Below, in pieces: positions 34,970 to 46,697 of a stretch of 64,000 bases of DNA. The translations under genes were made by a program, and so were the position numbers. The notes under the pieces are model-generated. The model ran no database searches. It was given only the letters and a program-made list of their open reading frames with translations, and had not been told where the DNA came from. Source of the DNA: Trifolium pratense (taxonomy: Eukaryota; Streptophyta; Magnoliopsida; Fabales; Fabaceae); the NCBI RefSeq assembly GCF_020283565.1, contig NC_060059.1:39858338-39922337 (forward strand). The letters run 5' to 3'. The first letter of the stretch is position 1. Every line of letters begins with the position of its first letter.

Positions 34970-35100
34970 GGCGGATCCACATACACCCCAGGGGTGCAGG
35001 TGAACCCCCTCACTTTATAAATTTAAACCTAATATTATATAGTTTTATGAATTGCACCCCCTGAAAATTTAACAGTGCACCCCTGTCTGGGTCACTGCAA
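34970..35100. mobile_element. Small 'gaggcggatccac...gcacccc' MITE-like repeat
   Basis: Begins agaggcggatccacatacac and contains two opposed CCCC/GGGG clusters (accccaggggtgcaggtgaacccc and gcaccccctgaaaatttaacagtgcacccc), the arrangement of a common plant terminal-repeat element. Clear termini and a target duplication were not resolved. Confidence 0.35.
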
Positions 35101-35329
35101 CTCTTCTCTCTTCGCTAATGCTATTCAGTATGCCACTAGGCTAAAGAGATGTGCGTGATATATTGAATTGAATAAACGGTGGAAAGATTTTTTCTGCTAA
35201 GTTGATAATTTTATTTTTCATTTTATCCCTTTTTAACTAATCAAATAATTTTATTTAATCTCAATTTCCTAATTTGGATATATATTTCGTGTTTAACTAA
35301 TCAAAATATTAATGAAGTAAACAAAATTG

Positions 35330-35880
35330 TCTTAGTCTTGTGAGCTTAACTCAGTTGATAAGTGATCGTGTCTGATCAGAAGTGTGCGACCGCGCCGGCG
35401 TTAATGATGGTGAAGCTCCCTGTTGAAGCGGAGGGGAGTTGTGTACCTGCAGGCACTCCGACGCTCAAGTTAGTCTTGGTGTGGAGTAAGGTTTTCTTTT
35501 TCTAAAATATACGTACCTTGGAAGTGAAATGAGTTCACGTATATATAGCCCCCAGCGCAGGGTCAAGGCCCTTGATGACATTAATGGCCATCAAGTGGCT
35601 GCCGGAAAACGGCTAAGGAGCCTTGATGAGCAGTTAATGCTCATCATTCTGGTGGTTTGACGTTACAGAAGCCATAGAAAAGTAGCCGTTGGTATCCCGA
35701 GCATTCACGATGTCTCCGCGCAATGGAGGCTGTTCCGGTTATACGAGCTCGAAGGCTCGTACTCCGAGCGTCTAAGCTCGGCCCAGAACAATAAGGATAT
35801 TGCATTATATATGCAGGGGATAGTGTTCGATCTTCGATCATCTCACTTATCCACATTAAGAGTGAAATTTCTATCCACTA
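35330..35880. repeat. GC-rich dispersed-repeat fragment
   Basis: Much more GC-rich than its surroundings (gaccgcgccggcgttaatg; gagctcgaaggctcgtactc). It contains a tRNA-like start (gagcttaactcagttgataagt) and inverted 'gagctcg/cgagctt' motifs. A 70-codon minus-strand frame at 35644-35856 has no recognised motif. It looks like a piece of a retroelement LTR or SINE-type repeat; identity is uncertain. Confidence 0.4.
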
Positions 35881-36722
35881 GATTACTTGACAAAAAAAAA
35901 TCCTTCTTAGTAAACATAATTAAATTGGTAGAAACATTACAAAATGTAGAGGTTGGCATTTAAATCCAAATTTCTCACTTACTTACCTTAAAAGGTGAAA
36001 TTTTTAACTGCAAAATAACTTGAAAACACAAATCTATAAAAGTTGCACTCCCTAATCTAGATCCTAAATCCACCACCGATTTGAGCTACTCATCCCATCC
36101 ATTTGAAATTTACTGCTATATGGCTAGTTCTAGTAGTACAATGTGTAAACTATGTTGTTTGGGTGTTTTAGTCTCCCTCCCCTCACGACCTTACAAGTAA
36201 GGTCTCCATCAAAGGCAATTCAAAGACAACTTCTTGTTCTATTGGGCAGCAATTATTAGCGACAAGTAGGGACTTAGACATTTGGTCCTCAATCCCCATG
36301 TATATATGAGTGGCTGGCTGATCAATTACTAGAGATACCAAAGATTTTAATTTGTTGAAACTTCATATAGAAGTAATGGAGTGAATTTTAAATAAAGAAA
36401 CTACTTTTGCAAAAGTGGCAATTCGAATCACAAGAAATGTTTGAACTTTTTAAAGTCTTATAATAACATTCTTTTTTGGTTCAACAACTCAACAAAGTGA
36501 TTCTTTTGAAAGGGTGGTTAGTGGGTACGCATTATTGCTTGTTTATGGGGTTATTGATTAATATTAAGACAACCAAGCTTGGAATAATTTTGGGCATATA
36601 TTCGTATAGCATGAGTTTCATCTCATGTTTTCTACTACCATACCACGGTGTAATGGTTTTACACATCCAAAAATTGATATCAAATGTGATTGTCTTTTAA
36701 TTTTTGTGTATTTTTAAAATAG
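35881..36722. other. Intergenic sequence, no gene recognised
   Basis: Mixed AT-rich DNA with no credible reading frame or repeat boundaries. Confidence 0.4.
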
Positions 36723-36724
36723 TA

Positions 36725-36969
36725 CTCCCTCCGTCCCACAATGAGTGAGTGAGTTGATTGTTAATGCATAATTTTGACGATTAATATTTTTAATTGTATA
36801 ATAGTAAAAATTATAAAAATATGATATTTTGAAAATATTCATCGAGATGAATCTAACATCTTATATGCTAATATTTGTTTTTATTTATTAGTAGAAAAAT
36901 ATGGTCAAAACAAAATATGTGAATAGTACATATAGTCAAAATGACTCACTCATTTTGGGACGGAGGGAG
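36725..36969. mobile_element. Stowaway-like MITE (245 bp)
   Basis: Termini ctccctccgtcccacaatga and its complement tcattttgggacggagggag, with a TA duplication (36723-36724 and 36970-36971). This is the hallmark of Tc1/mariner-derived Stowaway elements. No coding capacity. Confidence 0.93.
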
Positions 36970-37054
36970 TATACTCTATAATAAGTAAGACCCCTAACAA
37001 ATTTACCATGTTTTTGCTATTTTTTTATTTATCAAGGTCTCGATGATGATATAT

Positions 37055-37202
37055 ACTTCCTCGGTCTTATGTATAAGAAGCATTTCACTTTTTAGAATCA
37101 TTCTAGAATTGATGTATCTAGATAATAATATAGTTTAAATACATAAATTTTACAATAAATCTAAAAAATTAAATGTTTCTTATATATAGGATTGGAGGGG
37201 AG
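37055..37202. mobile_element. Degenerate Stowaway-like MITE (about 148 bp)
   Basis: The left end cttcctcggtcttatgtataag pairs imperfectly with the right end cttatatataggattggagg-ggag, flanked by TA. More diverged than the copy at 36725-36969. Confidence 0.65.
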
Positions 37203-38266
37203 TATTCGACAAAAGAAAAGGCAATTCATGGAAGTGGGGAAATTCTTTATCTTTTGTGTTGTTTCAAACATTCTGCTTTCATTGGAAATGACACCACGCC
37301 TGTCCTTGTTACCCCATTCTTTACGGCTTACACCTTGTTAAGAAATTTAATATTTTATTTATAGGTCATTGTAACAAATGTTCTAATGACAGATACTAAG
37401 AAAGAAAGTTTAAGTTGAAAAAGGAATTTTTTATATATTTTTAATTAAATTAGTTTATATCTTATTCTCAAAGTTAGCGTGAGGATATTGAAACACATTT
37501 TTACAATTCAACTGTCCGAGATCTTGTGCAATGTGAAACTTCAAATAAACTACAAACAACTTCAACATCCACTCTCACGTCTAACATGTGTATGAGTCGA
37601 ATTTCCACATTGTAATTTTAAATCCGACTCTAATATTATGTTAAACGAGCTTCCAAAAATTAGCTCAAAAGATAAAGATGTACAAACATATTTATACATT
37701 TAATAGCTCAAAAATTTGAGTAGTGTGAGACTTCAAACAAACTACAAATAACTTCAATAGAATACACAATTTCAATTCAATAAATTAGGCTAAAATAATT
37801 TTGAAGTATAAGCAATGTTTTTAAAAATTAGGCTAAAATAATTTTGATCCTACAAGTTTATTAGTTGGTTTGATCTTCATTCTACTTTAGTTTGATTGGC
37901 CGGAGTTAACCTAAGTTATGATAAGTTCTGTATCATACATGAGATAAACTAAATATGAATTTATAAATAAAGACAATTATATCTTATAAGTTAAGTTTAT
38001 AAAAAAAATTAGACGCAACTCCCGATTATAAGAAGGTGAAACCCTTCAGAAGTTGAACCATGAATGATTTCAATTATTCTTAATTTTTGCAATATTAGTA
38101 TTACTGTATTAATTTATGTTAACCTAAGTTAAACCATGATTGGTTTCAACTATTCTTAAACCATGAGTGGTTATTTGTTATCCAATTGAATCATGGCTAG
38201 ATTCATTGAACTAATTGAAGAATGAGCTTAAGGTTTAACTAAGTTACTACCGTCTATATTTTTTGG
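37203..38266. other. Intergenic sequence, no gene recognised
   Basis: No gene seen. Short internal similarities such as 'gtgaaacttcaaataaactacaa' (about 37531) and 'gtgagacttcaaacaaactacaa' (about 37725) suggest a diverged local duplication. Confidence 0.4.
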
Positions 38267-38446
38267 GTCATGCTAATAGTGCCTCCGGGGCACTAGTTAA
38301 GGAACTAAAAAGGGAAAGAAAAGAAAAAAATTGCATTGAAAAAATAAAAATTTAAACTTTTAAGATGTTGACTTCACAAGTTTCAAGATAATATTATTTT
38401 TTTTAGTTACCTTGACTAGTGTCCCGGGACACCGATTAGCATTTTC
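38267..38446. mobile_element. Small foldback MITE, same family as 9211-9386
   Basis: Ends tcatgctaatagtgcctccg-gggcactagttaagg and ccttgactagtgtcccgggacaccgattagca are imperfect inverted repeats sharing the gctaa/gtgcc core of the units at 9211-9386 and 16948-16996. Confidence 0.65.
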
Positions 38447-39780
38447 CATATTTTTTTTAACCATAAAAATTAAGTGAATTGAATATCATTAACTCATCAG
38501 TTACCAACAAAATTTTGACACTAAATGCAAGTTAAAATCACGTCTTTCTAAACCCAACTCCTTACCAAATGTTTCATCATCTATCCATGTCCCATTTATT
38601 TCAATAGATTCAAAATCTACATTCTAAAATGATCAAAAGACCAAATCAGACAAGCCAAATAAATTTTGTGAAATTGAGATACTACTGCCTCATTCATCGA
38701 CACATGCCGTAATTGATAAGCTTTCGGTGAGGAATTGGTACGCACACACAATTTACCAAAAGATAAAGTGATAAGGCATAATTGATTAATTTCAAAGCAC
38801 TTATGAGAGGACAATAGAGAAAGTGGCCATATTGCTCATCCAATTTCGTTCCAAGAAACGTAAATCACAAGATTATTACTATATACTGCCAATATAGTAT
38901 GGTTGTGTATGAATATCGTGGTCCTTCTTTTTACTTTTTATAAGATCAAAAGAGGAATAACGTGGTCCAATAGTAGTAGTATAATAAATAAATAAATTAT
39001 TAGGAAATATCATTGAATATTACTACTACTTCCACTCCAAAGCCAAACAAATCTTTCGTTTATAAATATAAAAATAATAAAAAGGAAATAATAAAAAGAT
39101 TGTTTCACATTGTGTGCATATAGACGCACTCTGTTTCACTAGCTCTGTTTCTTAGCTAATTTTGACATTTTTGAAATTGATTACTTAAAATAGTTGAGAA
39201 ATATTTAATTTGATTAATTATAATTAAATAAAACATGAATATCATTTAACTACTATGATACAATTTTTTAATTTTAAAACGTGGATTTTCTTTACATAAA
39301 AATTCAGTTTTAAAATATATACTAACATGTTCATTTTTTTAATAAAAATAGCCACTTAATCAAACTTAACTGTAACCAAAAAAAAAAATCAAACTTAAAC
39401 GCTCATTCAAGTTTTTAATGTAATTCGTTGATGTATCTGTATCTATTATTTATTAGATTAGGTGAAGCTAATACAGAATGAAATTTCAAATTAAGACGCA
39501 AATTAGTTAGCAGGTGTGAAGCTAATACAGCATGAAATTTGAAATTAAGACGCAAATTAGTTAGTAATACACAAAGCTCCAATAATTTGATTCCGTTTCA
39601 ACGAAATCAAATAGCGCTGGATTTGATTTCGTTTCAACAAATAGCGCTAGAAACAGAGTCATCAGGATTTGTTAACTCAAATCATTTGCTACATTCATAG
39701 ATGAGTCAAGAAATAAAGCATTAAGAGGCAAATAAATAGATTAAAAGGAAGAACAATCATAAAGATAGAAGAAATCCATT
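38447..39780. other. Intergenic sequence with a 54-bp tandem duplication
   Basis: Two adjacent 54-bp copies (39462-39515 and 39516-39569) start gtgaagctaatacag and differ at a few positions. Nearby, 'tttgatttcgtttcaac...aaatagcgctag' motifs are also repeated. No reading frame is convincing. The last part may contain the 3' UTR of the minus-strand gene ending at 39964. Confidence 0.5.
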
Positions 39781-39963
39781 ATTATGTACCAGAAACAATG
39801 ATAACAACGATAATACTCCTCAAATCACAAAAAAAGCAACAAGATCCAAAAGTAAAAACGAGAGATAGAGAGTTTTATATACTACTACTCTAGTCAAATC
39901 TCATCCTCTACTAAAATTCCACACAAATAAAAGTAAATCCATTCTCAATAGAGTATAATAAGC

Positions 39964-40152
39964 TCAGATCCGAAGAGTAGATCCAAAAGCAAAAGCAGCA
40001 ACAGCAGCAACCAAACCTGCAACGAACGACGGCGAAACCGCGGTTGCTGGTGAGGTAGGACTTGGAGCAGGTGCATCAGCAGCGGATGCGATGGAGATGA
40101 CGGAGAAGATCACCGCCATTGTTGCGAGAATCATCATGTTAGTGGAAGCCAT
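39964..40152 (-). CDS. Arabinogalactan peptide (AG-peptide, GPI-anchored, 62 aa)
   Basis: Single-exon gene. Residues 1-24 form a signal peptide (hydrophobic, ending ASAA). The mature core of about 12-16 residues is ADAPAPSPTSPA, in which the Pro residues next to Ala/Ser/Thr would be hydroxylated and arabinogalactosylated. The C-terminal AGLVAAVAAFAFGSTLRI is the hydrophobic GPI-anchor signal, with an Ser/Ala-type cleavage site near residues 40-45. Length and layout match the plant AG-peptide group (AGP12/14/20-like). The product acts at the plasma membrane or cell wall; precise function of the group is poorly defined. A TATA box lies about 107 bp upstream of the ATG. It stands alone between repeat-rich intergenic regions. 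Confidence 0.93.
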   Translation of the reverse strand: MASTNMMILATMAVIFSVISIASAADAPAPSPTSPATAVSPSFVAGLVAAVAAFAFGSTLRI

Positions 40153-40258
40153 TGTTGTTGATAGTGTTGAAGGTTTTTGAGAGAGTTTTTCTAGGGTTTG
40201 ATGATTGATTAGGTTTTGCCGTTTTGATTTGAAGGAATTGAAATGAGGAAAGGGAAGG

Positions 40259-40267
40259 TTTATATAG
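40259..40267 (-). promoter_or_regulatory. TATA box of the AG-peptide gene
   Basis: On the minus strand the sequence reads CTATATAAA, about 107 bp before the start codon at 40152. That fits a plant promoter with a leader of roughly 75-80 nt. Confidence 0.7.
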
Positions 40268-40280
40268 AAGGAAAGAGAGG

Positions 40281-41329
40281 AAGTTAGGGGCAGTTTGGGC
40301 AGCTGCCCGAATTACAGACTGGAAAATGGCGATAGGTTAGTTTTGCCAGCTGGATGAAGTTCTGTTGTGTCTCCAACAGATTCAGGTTTCACATGACTCG
40401 TTTTTGCGATATGAGAGACTCACTCGCGCCAACGCGAGCGTATGATTCTTTCTCTCTCTAACATGAGTTGTTTTTATATTCTGCGGTTCCATTAAGAATA
40501 TCAGGGATGATCTTTTTGAGAATAAAATCATGTAAAAAAAGAATAAAATAAAAGACTTTTATTGAAAAATATTATGAAAAAAAGAATAAAATAGTAGTAA
40601 TGAATTAAAAATCATGTTAAGAGTTTTTTTTAGTCTAATTGGCATGTAGCAAGTGTTTGGAAAAACCGGTATAGAGAAAATAAAAGAAGGTAATCACAAC
40701 ACAAGAATATAACGTGGAAACTCCAAAACCTGAGAAAAAATTACGGTTGTTTTCTAAATCGACAACCAGAGAATAAATACTATGTGAAAATTTTTACAAT
40801 ACATAGACTTCACTCTCAACCACCCCATGACCCCAGTACACCCACACTCTTCAAAGTAAATATTTGAACTAGATCTCAAATACTTATAAACAAGAGCATA
40901 AGAAAAAAGAAATAGACACAAATATAAACTTAAAGTGTTTATAAGTGTTACTGTTTGGTGTATTGAAACAAGGAATTTGAGGTCTCTATATATAGCATTG
41001 AGCTTCTCCACTCTTCACTTTTCTAAGCAATGTGGAACTTCTCAAATATAATTTTCTTGATTTTTTTTTCCTTCATTAGCAATGTGAGACTTACATTGCA
41101 ATCAATCCCAACAGTAAGTGTTATTATTGGATTAAAATTTCACGGTTGTGATTTTTTAAGTTTGAAAATTTTATTTAAATTTATACTATTCACACAATTA
41201 TCCAATATATATAATTTTTTGATAAACAATTATCCTGAACATGTTAAAGCAGAAAAAATATGGTTGCTTTGTGATGCGACAATTAAATTACTTTTTACAT
41301 TTTTTATATATTACTTTTTACATTGAAAA
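40281..41329. other. Upstream region of the AG-peptide gene and intergenic sequence
   Basis: No gene seen. The stretch at about 40670-41000 (cacaagaatataacgtggaaactcc; ttacggttgttttctaaatcgac) has the look of retrotransposon-derived sequence common in plant genomes. No LTR boundaries, primer site or coding motif could be found. Confidence 0.35.
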
Positions 41330-41405
41330 CTCACACAATGAAGTGACTGGAGTTCGAATCTCAATCATGACGTCTGATCTAGCAATTTCGACATAATTGA
41401 GCTAA
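41330..41405 (-). repeat. tRNA-like SINE fragment, minus orientation
   Basis: Read on the minus strand it has an A-box-like cttagctcaattatgtc and a B-box-like gagattcgaactcc. It resembles the sequence around 61475-61557 (gagttaggatttgtggacg versus gagctaagatttgtggaca on the plus strand). Confidence 0.5.
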
Positions 41406-41613
41406 GATTTGTGGACACTTTTTACACATCTATTCAACTACATATAAATATTTGTAAACAAAACAAAAATTAGAAACCAAATTTAATAAAGTGGTTTAAT
41501 TGTGAATTAATTTATATGTACATATTTTCTCCACCAAAAGTAATTTATTTTGCGCATGTCGAGTACTAATTAAATATAAATATTTTTGTCTCACTTATTC
41601 ACCTTAACCAATA

Positions 41614-41901
41614 CTCCCTCCGGTTCTTTTTATAAGGAACAATTTGGAAAAAAAATTTGGTCCTTTTTATAAGAAACAATCATTAAATTTATTCTTACAA
41701 TTTCATTTTTACCCTTATTAAATTGTATCCATTTCAAAGTTATGCATTAATTAGAGTGATATATTCCCTAAGGATAAATTAATACACCAAGGTTAGTTTT
41801 GGAATAGATTGTAAAATTTTAGAATTTTTATTAAGAAAGATAAGGTTTATTGGTATGTGTGTTTTTTCCAAATTGTTCCTTATAATAAGGACCGGAGGGA
41901 G
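41614..41901. mobile_element. Stowaway-like MITE (288 bp)
   Basis: Termini ctccctccggttctttttat and ttataataaggaccggaggg-ag are inverted repeats with TA duplications at 41612-41613 and 41902-41903. Sub-terminal 'aaggaacaatttgg' and 'ccaaattgttcctt' also pair. Confidence 0.93.
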
Positions 41902-41903
41902 TA

Positions 41904-42752
41904 TAATTTTAGCTAATAAATTACATAACCAAAAAAAGAAAAGAATATGAATTTTTAAGTCAGGTTTAAACTTTAATTCATCAAATTGCAGAGTGTACTT
42001 CGGTAATAATTTTCTTTTATTTGATAATACTCCGTAGTATACTAATGTATTACTACTGATATGTTTTTTTCTTTTTGGATTACTATGATTAATCTCTATT
42101 GAGACTAATTTATTATTGGTTGTATTACTAATATTCTTCTACATTTTTTTCTACTTTTTGTATGTAGATGGAATGTTAAATACTCCATAACATAAAATAC
42201 ACACACAAATGAAAAATTTTAAGTTAAAATTTGAGATACCATTGACCTAAAATAATTTAGATATTTTCTCAGTTGAGTTTTTTTTTATATATATAAATTT
42301 GTTTCAGTTGAGTTATAACTTGTAAATAGTGTGTTACTCATATTCTTCTATTTCAAGCAATAGAAATTTATAAGACTATTTCTTTTATTTGATTAAAAGG
42401 TAAAAATAAACATATTTAACAATTTTAAAATTCCACGGTTCTCTCTTTATTAGGTCAGAAGCTAGTACGTTTCATTTTATTTTAGCACATGCAGTGTGTT
42501 AGCAATAATCACGCAACGGTCAGACCAATTAAGCAATAATCAAAGCTACTAATGGAAATAATGCGGTTGAATTGAAACTATGCGTTGGAGTGGGGACCAC
42601 CAAATGGTTGGTACTGTAATACTTATAGGACGAATAGTGCCGCTACGCGTGTACTAAGATATTTTATTACGTGTATTTCCAGAACCTTCTCTTTTGGATA
42701 AATAAGCAAATTTATTTATTTTTTACCAAAAGCAAATGAGTTATGAGATTAT
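41904..42752. other. AT-rich intergenic sequence, no gene seen
   Basis: No credible frames or repeat boundaries. Confidence 0.4.
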
Positions 42753-43091
42753 GGGTGTGTTTGATTTGTTAAAGGGTAAGTACTGGACAGAATAGTATAA
42801 GACAGAACAGCACAACACATGACAGAACAGCACAAAACAAACTTTTGGGATATTGAACATTTTTTTGTCTTATACGATATTTTGTTAATAAAATTGTATT
42901 TTGGCATTTTAGACAACTTGTACTGCAGACAAAAAGTTGTGCTGTGGTTTAGTGGGGGACAAAAAATTATGTTTTTGTCCTGTCCATTGCCTCCCAGTTT
43001 GTCCAGTTTCTGAAACAGTTTTACAATCAAACACAGTACAACTACAGTTGTCCTGTCCAGTCCCTTATTTTTTAGCAGATCAAACGGACCC
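42753..43091. mobile_element. PIF/Harbinger-like MITE (339 bp)
   Basis: The left end gggtgtgtttgatttgtta and right end tagcagatcaaacggaccc are imperfect inverted repeats, with a possible 3-bp duplication (tat). Internal 'ctggacagaa' / 'cctgtccag' motifs are also opposed. No transposase. The superfamily is inferred from end sequence and 3-bp duplication. Confidence 0.6.
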
Positions 43092-43450
43092 TATGGCTCA
43101 CGTCAAGAGAGTTTGGATAGAAATTTTGAGTAAAGTAACAAAAAAAAATAGAGAACATTTTTTCCATATATTTTGAAAGAGCATTTTTATAGATAATAAT
43201 AAATGAATATTTGTATTGTAAAAAATAAATAAAAAATGAATATTTGTGTTTCAAAAAATAAAAATCATGATATGTGCTGGTGTGGATCATAACAAGAAGA
43301 TTCAAATGATTAAGTGTACCGCGCGAAGGTTTTGATATGGTAGAGAAAGATTTCAATGATACTTGTCTTTGATTGTGGCAAATATATATGCACGGTGAAG
43401 TAACTTTCAACGTTAAAGTTAATATTATAAATAAGGTAAAAACATGCGGG
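43092..43450. other. Intergenic sequence, no gene recognised
   Basis: Short AT-rich interval between two MITEs. A 112-codon minus-strand frame at 43072-43410 has no recognisable motif. Confidence 0.4.
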
Positions 43451-43981
43451 CAGTGGCAGAATTAGAGGGTGGTTAGGGTGGGCTATGGCCACCCCTGAAA
43501 AAATGAGAAATTACTATAACACCCTTGATATTTTCATAAAATTAAAACTATATATTGTATATATATTTGTTCGCGCATCAATTTAATATCAAATCACACG
43601 TAGCCCAGTGGTTTGGATTGATAACATAATGGTGCGCAGTAGTATACAGAGTTAGCGAGTTCTACTCTCGCAGCCCTCTTTTTTTGACACATGTGTTATT
43701 TATATTTGACAACTTATATTTTTTTTTTAATATGTTTTTTTTTATGTAAGTATTAAGTCAAAAAAAAACTTTATATAAGTATTAGTTTAAAGTAAATCAA
43801 TGATAATTTCAAGCTACTTGGCATACGTAAAATATTATTTAGGATATGCAATTTATTTTTTATGATCAAATTTGTATTCTTTATTACTTAAATTTTTGTA
43901 TGAAATATAATTTTTTATTTAATTTATATATCATAATTTTTTAGCGGCCCTCCCGAATTAAAATTCCTGGTTCCGCCATCG
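43451..43981. mobile_element. hAT-like MITE with internal tRNA-like module (copy 2, 531 bp)
   Basis: Termini cagtggcagaattagagg and ttcctggttccgccatcg correspond to those of the 32391-33113 copy. The flanks catgcggg (43443-43450) and catgcaag (43982-43989) agree at 6 of 8 positions, as expected for a decayed 8-bp duplication. The interior has an A-box-like tagcccagtgg (about 43602-43612), a diverged B box (gagttctactctc, about 43657-43669) and a T-run, in the same order as copy 1. Confidence 0.85.
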
Positions 43982-44450
43982 CATGCAAGTAGAGGATGAA
44001 TCGAACCTTGAGCATAACACATGGTCACACTTATATAAACGGTTGGCTTGAATCAAAATCATAACCGCCTTCAATTGATCCACATAAATTGCATGAAACG
44101 ATTAAGAGTTGATCCAACGGTCTTGAGTGTGGGAGGTGAGGTGCACGAAATATTCTCTAGCCGCTACAATTGAGAGAAGTGGGCCTTGACAAATTAGGCT
44201 AGTTACATGAGTCGTGGCCCAATCTAGAATAGTGATTTGCTAAAAGTTCATACCGATTAAATTAACCATACTTCGTAGGTAGACAGCAAAAATCTATACC
44301 GATTTGCCAAACTTTAGCATTTAGATGAATTTTATGAATTTTCATATTTTGAAGACTCTTCTCCCACATTGAGCTCCACAACTTTTCTGTTTGATAAGAT
44401 AGCTTCGTTAACAAAGTTGATGGGTTCATAATGATTTAATCTAGGGTTAT
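43982..44450. other. Intergenic sequence, no gene recognised
   Basis: No gene seen. Confidence 0.4.
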
Positions 44451-44612
44451 GTTAACGTGTGCTCTAAGGACACATGATAAGATATCCTAATATAGAAATA
44501 TTGCATTTAATAATGTAAGAAATTTAATGCATAAAAGTAAAAATGCACAAGTTCCCAAAAATAATTTCTATATTTGTTTCCTTGACATGTGCCCTTAAGG
44601 GCACAAGTTAAC
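44451..44612. mobile_element. Small MITE with 'gttaac...gcccttaag' termini (copy 2)
   Basis: Left end gttaacgtgtgctctaagga and right end cccttaagggcacaagttaac match the ends of the 9467-9630 element in sequence and spacing (162 versus 164 bp). The left end is more diverged. Confidence 0.75.
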
Positions 44613-46697
44613 ATTCTCCTTTAATTTATATTTCATCAAAATTTGAGTTCAAATATCACCTCACTTTGAATTTAAAAGTTGTGCCTAGTATATAAATTAA
44701 AATTAAATATCCGTTCTCTAAGTCTAGGGACTACTTTACCTTGCATATTTATCCGATCCTAGGACTGATTAATTCAATGGGACCCATCTCACGACCCACT
44801 TGCAGGAGTTTCATTTAAAGCCAAAGTTTTTTTTGCTCTGTATGGACTTCACATGAACTTTATTTATTTATTTATTTTGATAGAAAATGCTTTCATTTAT
44901 TTTTTGTTGAAAAAAAATGCCCTAAAGTTTGTTTGGTCATCTACGTAGGGAGAAATTAGTCCAGCAGCTTAGGAGTACCATTCACGCCAATAAGGCTGCG
45001 TCAACGCAGACCAACTTTCTTATGTTAATAAAGTTCAGATACTGTATAATATTATAGGGGCCCTTTTATTAAAGAGAAAAAAAATGATTCAGAATAAAAT
45101 GATTTGGTTTGTAAAAACAAATTATTTGTAGATAAATTTTTTGAAGATTTTTTTTTCTGGAAAGTTATGTGAAGTTAATTTACACTTAACAAATCATGTT
45201 ATTTATCCACTTGTAAAGACTAAAGAGGTAAATAACTGTTTTATGAGATTTATCTGAGTTTTTTTTTTTTGACACTATAGGGTTCACATGTTGATCAAAT
45301 TGTGTATTTAATTTTCTTTAACTTTAGATCCTCTTTGTTAAAAGTAAATTCTTATTTGAACAACATTTTTTTCCCTTAGATTTTGATTATTTTTTAAAGG
45401 TCTAAACAAACAAAATCAGATTTTACACAAATGTTTATTTTATTGTGATTTTTTGCAAAATAAGTTTCAATAAATTGACTTTTATGGTCAGACAATTGTG
45501 GAATTTTTGGGTTTGCATGTGAACCACTGTACTTCGTATATTAACATTTTTGCAACCATCGATTAAATTGTACTTGCAAACTTCGACAAACTGGTTTTCA
45601 ATAGTTACAAATTAGGTCTAATTTTTCACCCAAAAAAAGGGTCTAATTTTTATCCACTTTTAGTGTTTTTTTTATTTAATATAGACAAATTTTTCACCCA
45701 TCAAGCTCAAGCAGCTATTTTTATTATAAATTATAAATAAACTATAAGTTTTGCAAGGTGCACACTCACATCTGAGTAGAATATGAGAGATACGTTCAAT
45801 TTACGAAATGATAAGCATTAAATACATGAAATAAAAAAAAATTAAAGTAATGTAACCGTTAGAAATTTCATCCTAAAGTAAATAAGTGAAGTGTCTGCGA
45901 TTCAAAGTCCGACTCTTACATATATAATACGCGACTAAGTTAAACTCATGTAGACATATATGAAATAATTTTTAAAGTAGTGATTTATTAAGAGACAAGA
46001 ATTTTAGTGTCTCTTGCCCCTCAATTTATCTAATCCTAAGAATAATTTTAAAATTAAATACAATACAGCTAAAATTATTATATCAAATATCTTATTTTTT
46101 TTAGTAGATCAAACGCACTTAACTTTTTTTTCTTTTAATTTTTATATGCAAATGCTAGCAACTAATTATATTTTTTTTCCTTAGCAAAATATGAGTTGAA
46201 TCCACCGAATAGATTGGTTCACTGAGTTGAGCTGAGAATCGGTTGGTTCAATTGATACTTACTACTTTTTACAAAAATGAGGAAAATATTAACTACTGTT
46301 CCAAAAATAATAGTTAAAAAAAAAAATCAAATATAGTATAATCATCTTAAAATATGTGTAGTCTATATTTTTAAAATATTAAAAAAAATACTATTTTTAA
46401 TATAATTTTTTTTTTAGTTCTTAACTCAAGTGTTTCGAATTACATCACACAAAAAATAAAGATCCAAACAATCAGTATGAAACAAATGTATAATCCATCC
46501 ATCAAGTTCCTTTATTCAAAAATGACTCAAGTTATGAAAAAGTATCTCATCATCACTACTACCATAATCTAGCACTCACCAATGAGGCAATCACCATGTC
46601 ATGCCATATAATAAATTTTATAGTTTTTCTAAAGACTTTTATTCTACATCTATGTTTTGTTTTCATATGTAGCAATCAATAGAAAATATAAAATATA
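44613..46697. other. AT-rich intergenic region, no gene seen
   Basis: Two kilobases without a convincing reading frame. A B-box-like 'gcgattcaaagtccgactc' near 45898-45916 may be an old SINE relic. The end (46500-46697) is probably the 3' UTR of the minus-strand glycosyltransferase gene. Confidence 0.4.

Noticed and set aside
35644..35856. A 70-codon minus-strand gene in the GC-rich patch
   Set aside because: No motif, no splice partners, and the patch looks like repeat-derived sequence.
43072..43410. A 112-codon minus-strand gene
   Set aside because: Very low-complexity Phe/Tyr/Ile-rich translation of AT-rich DNA, partly inside a MITE.
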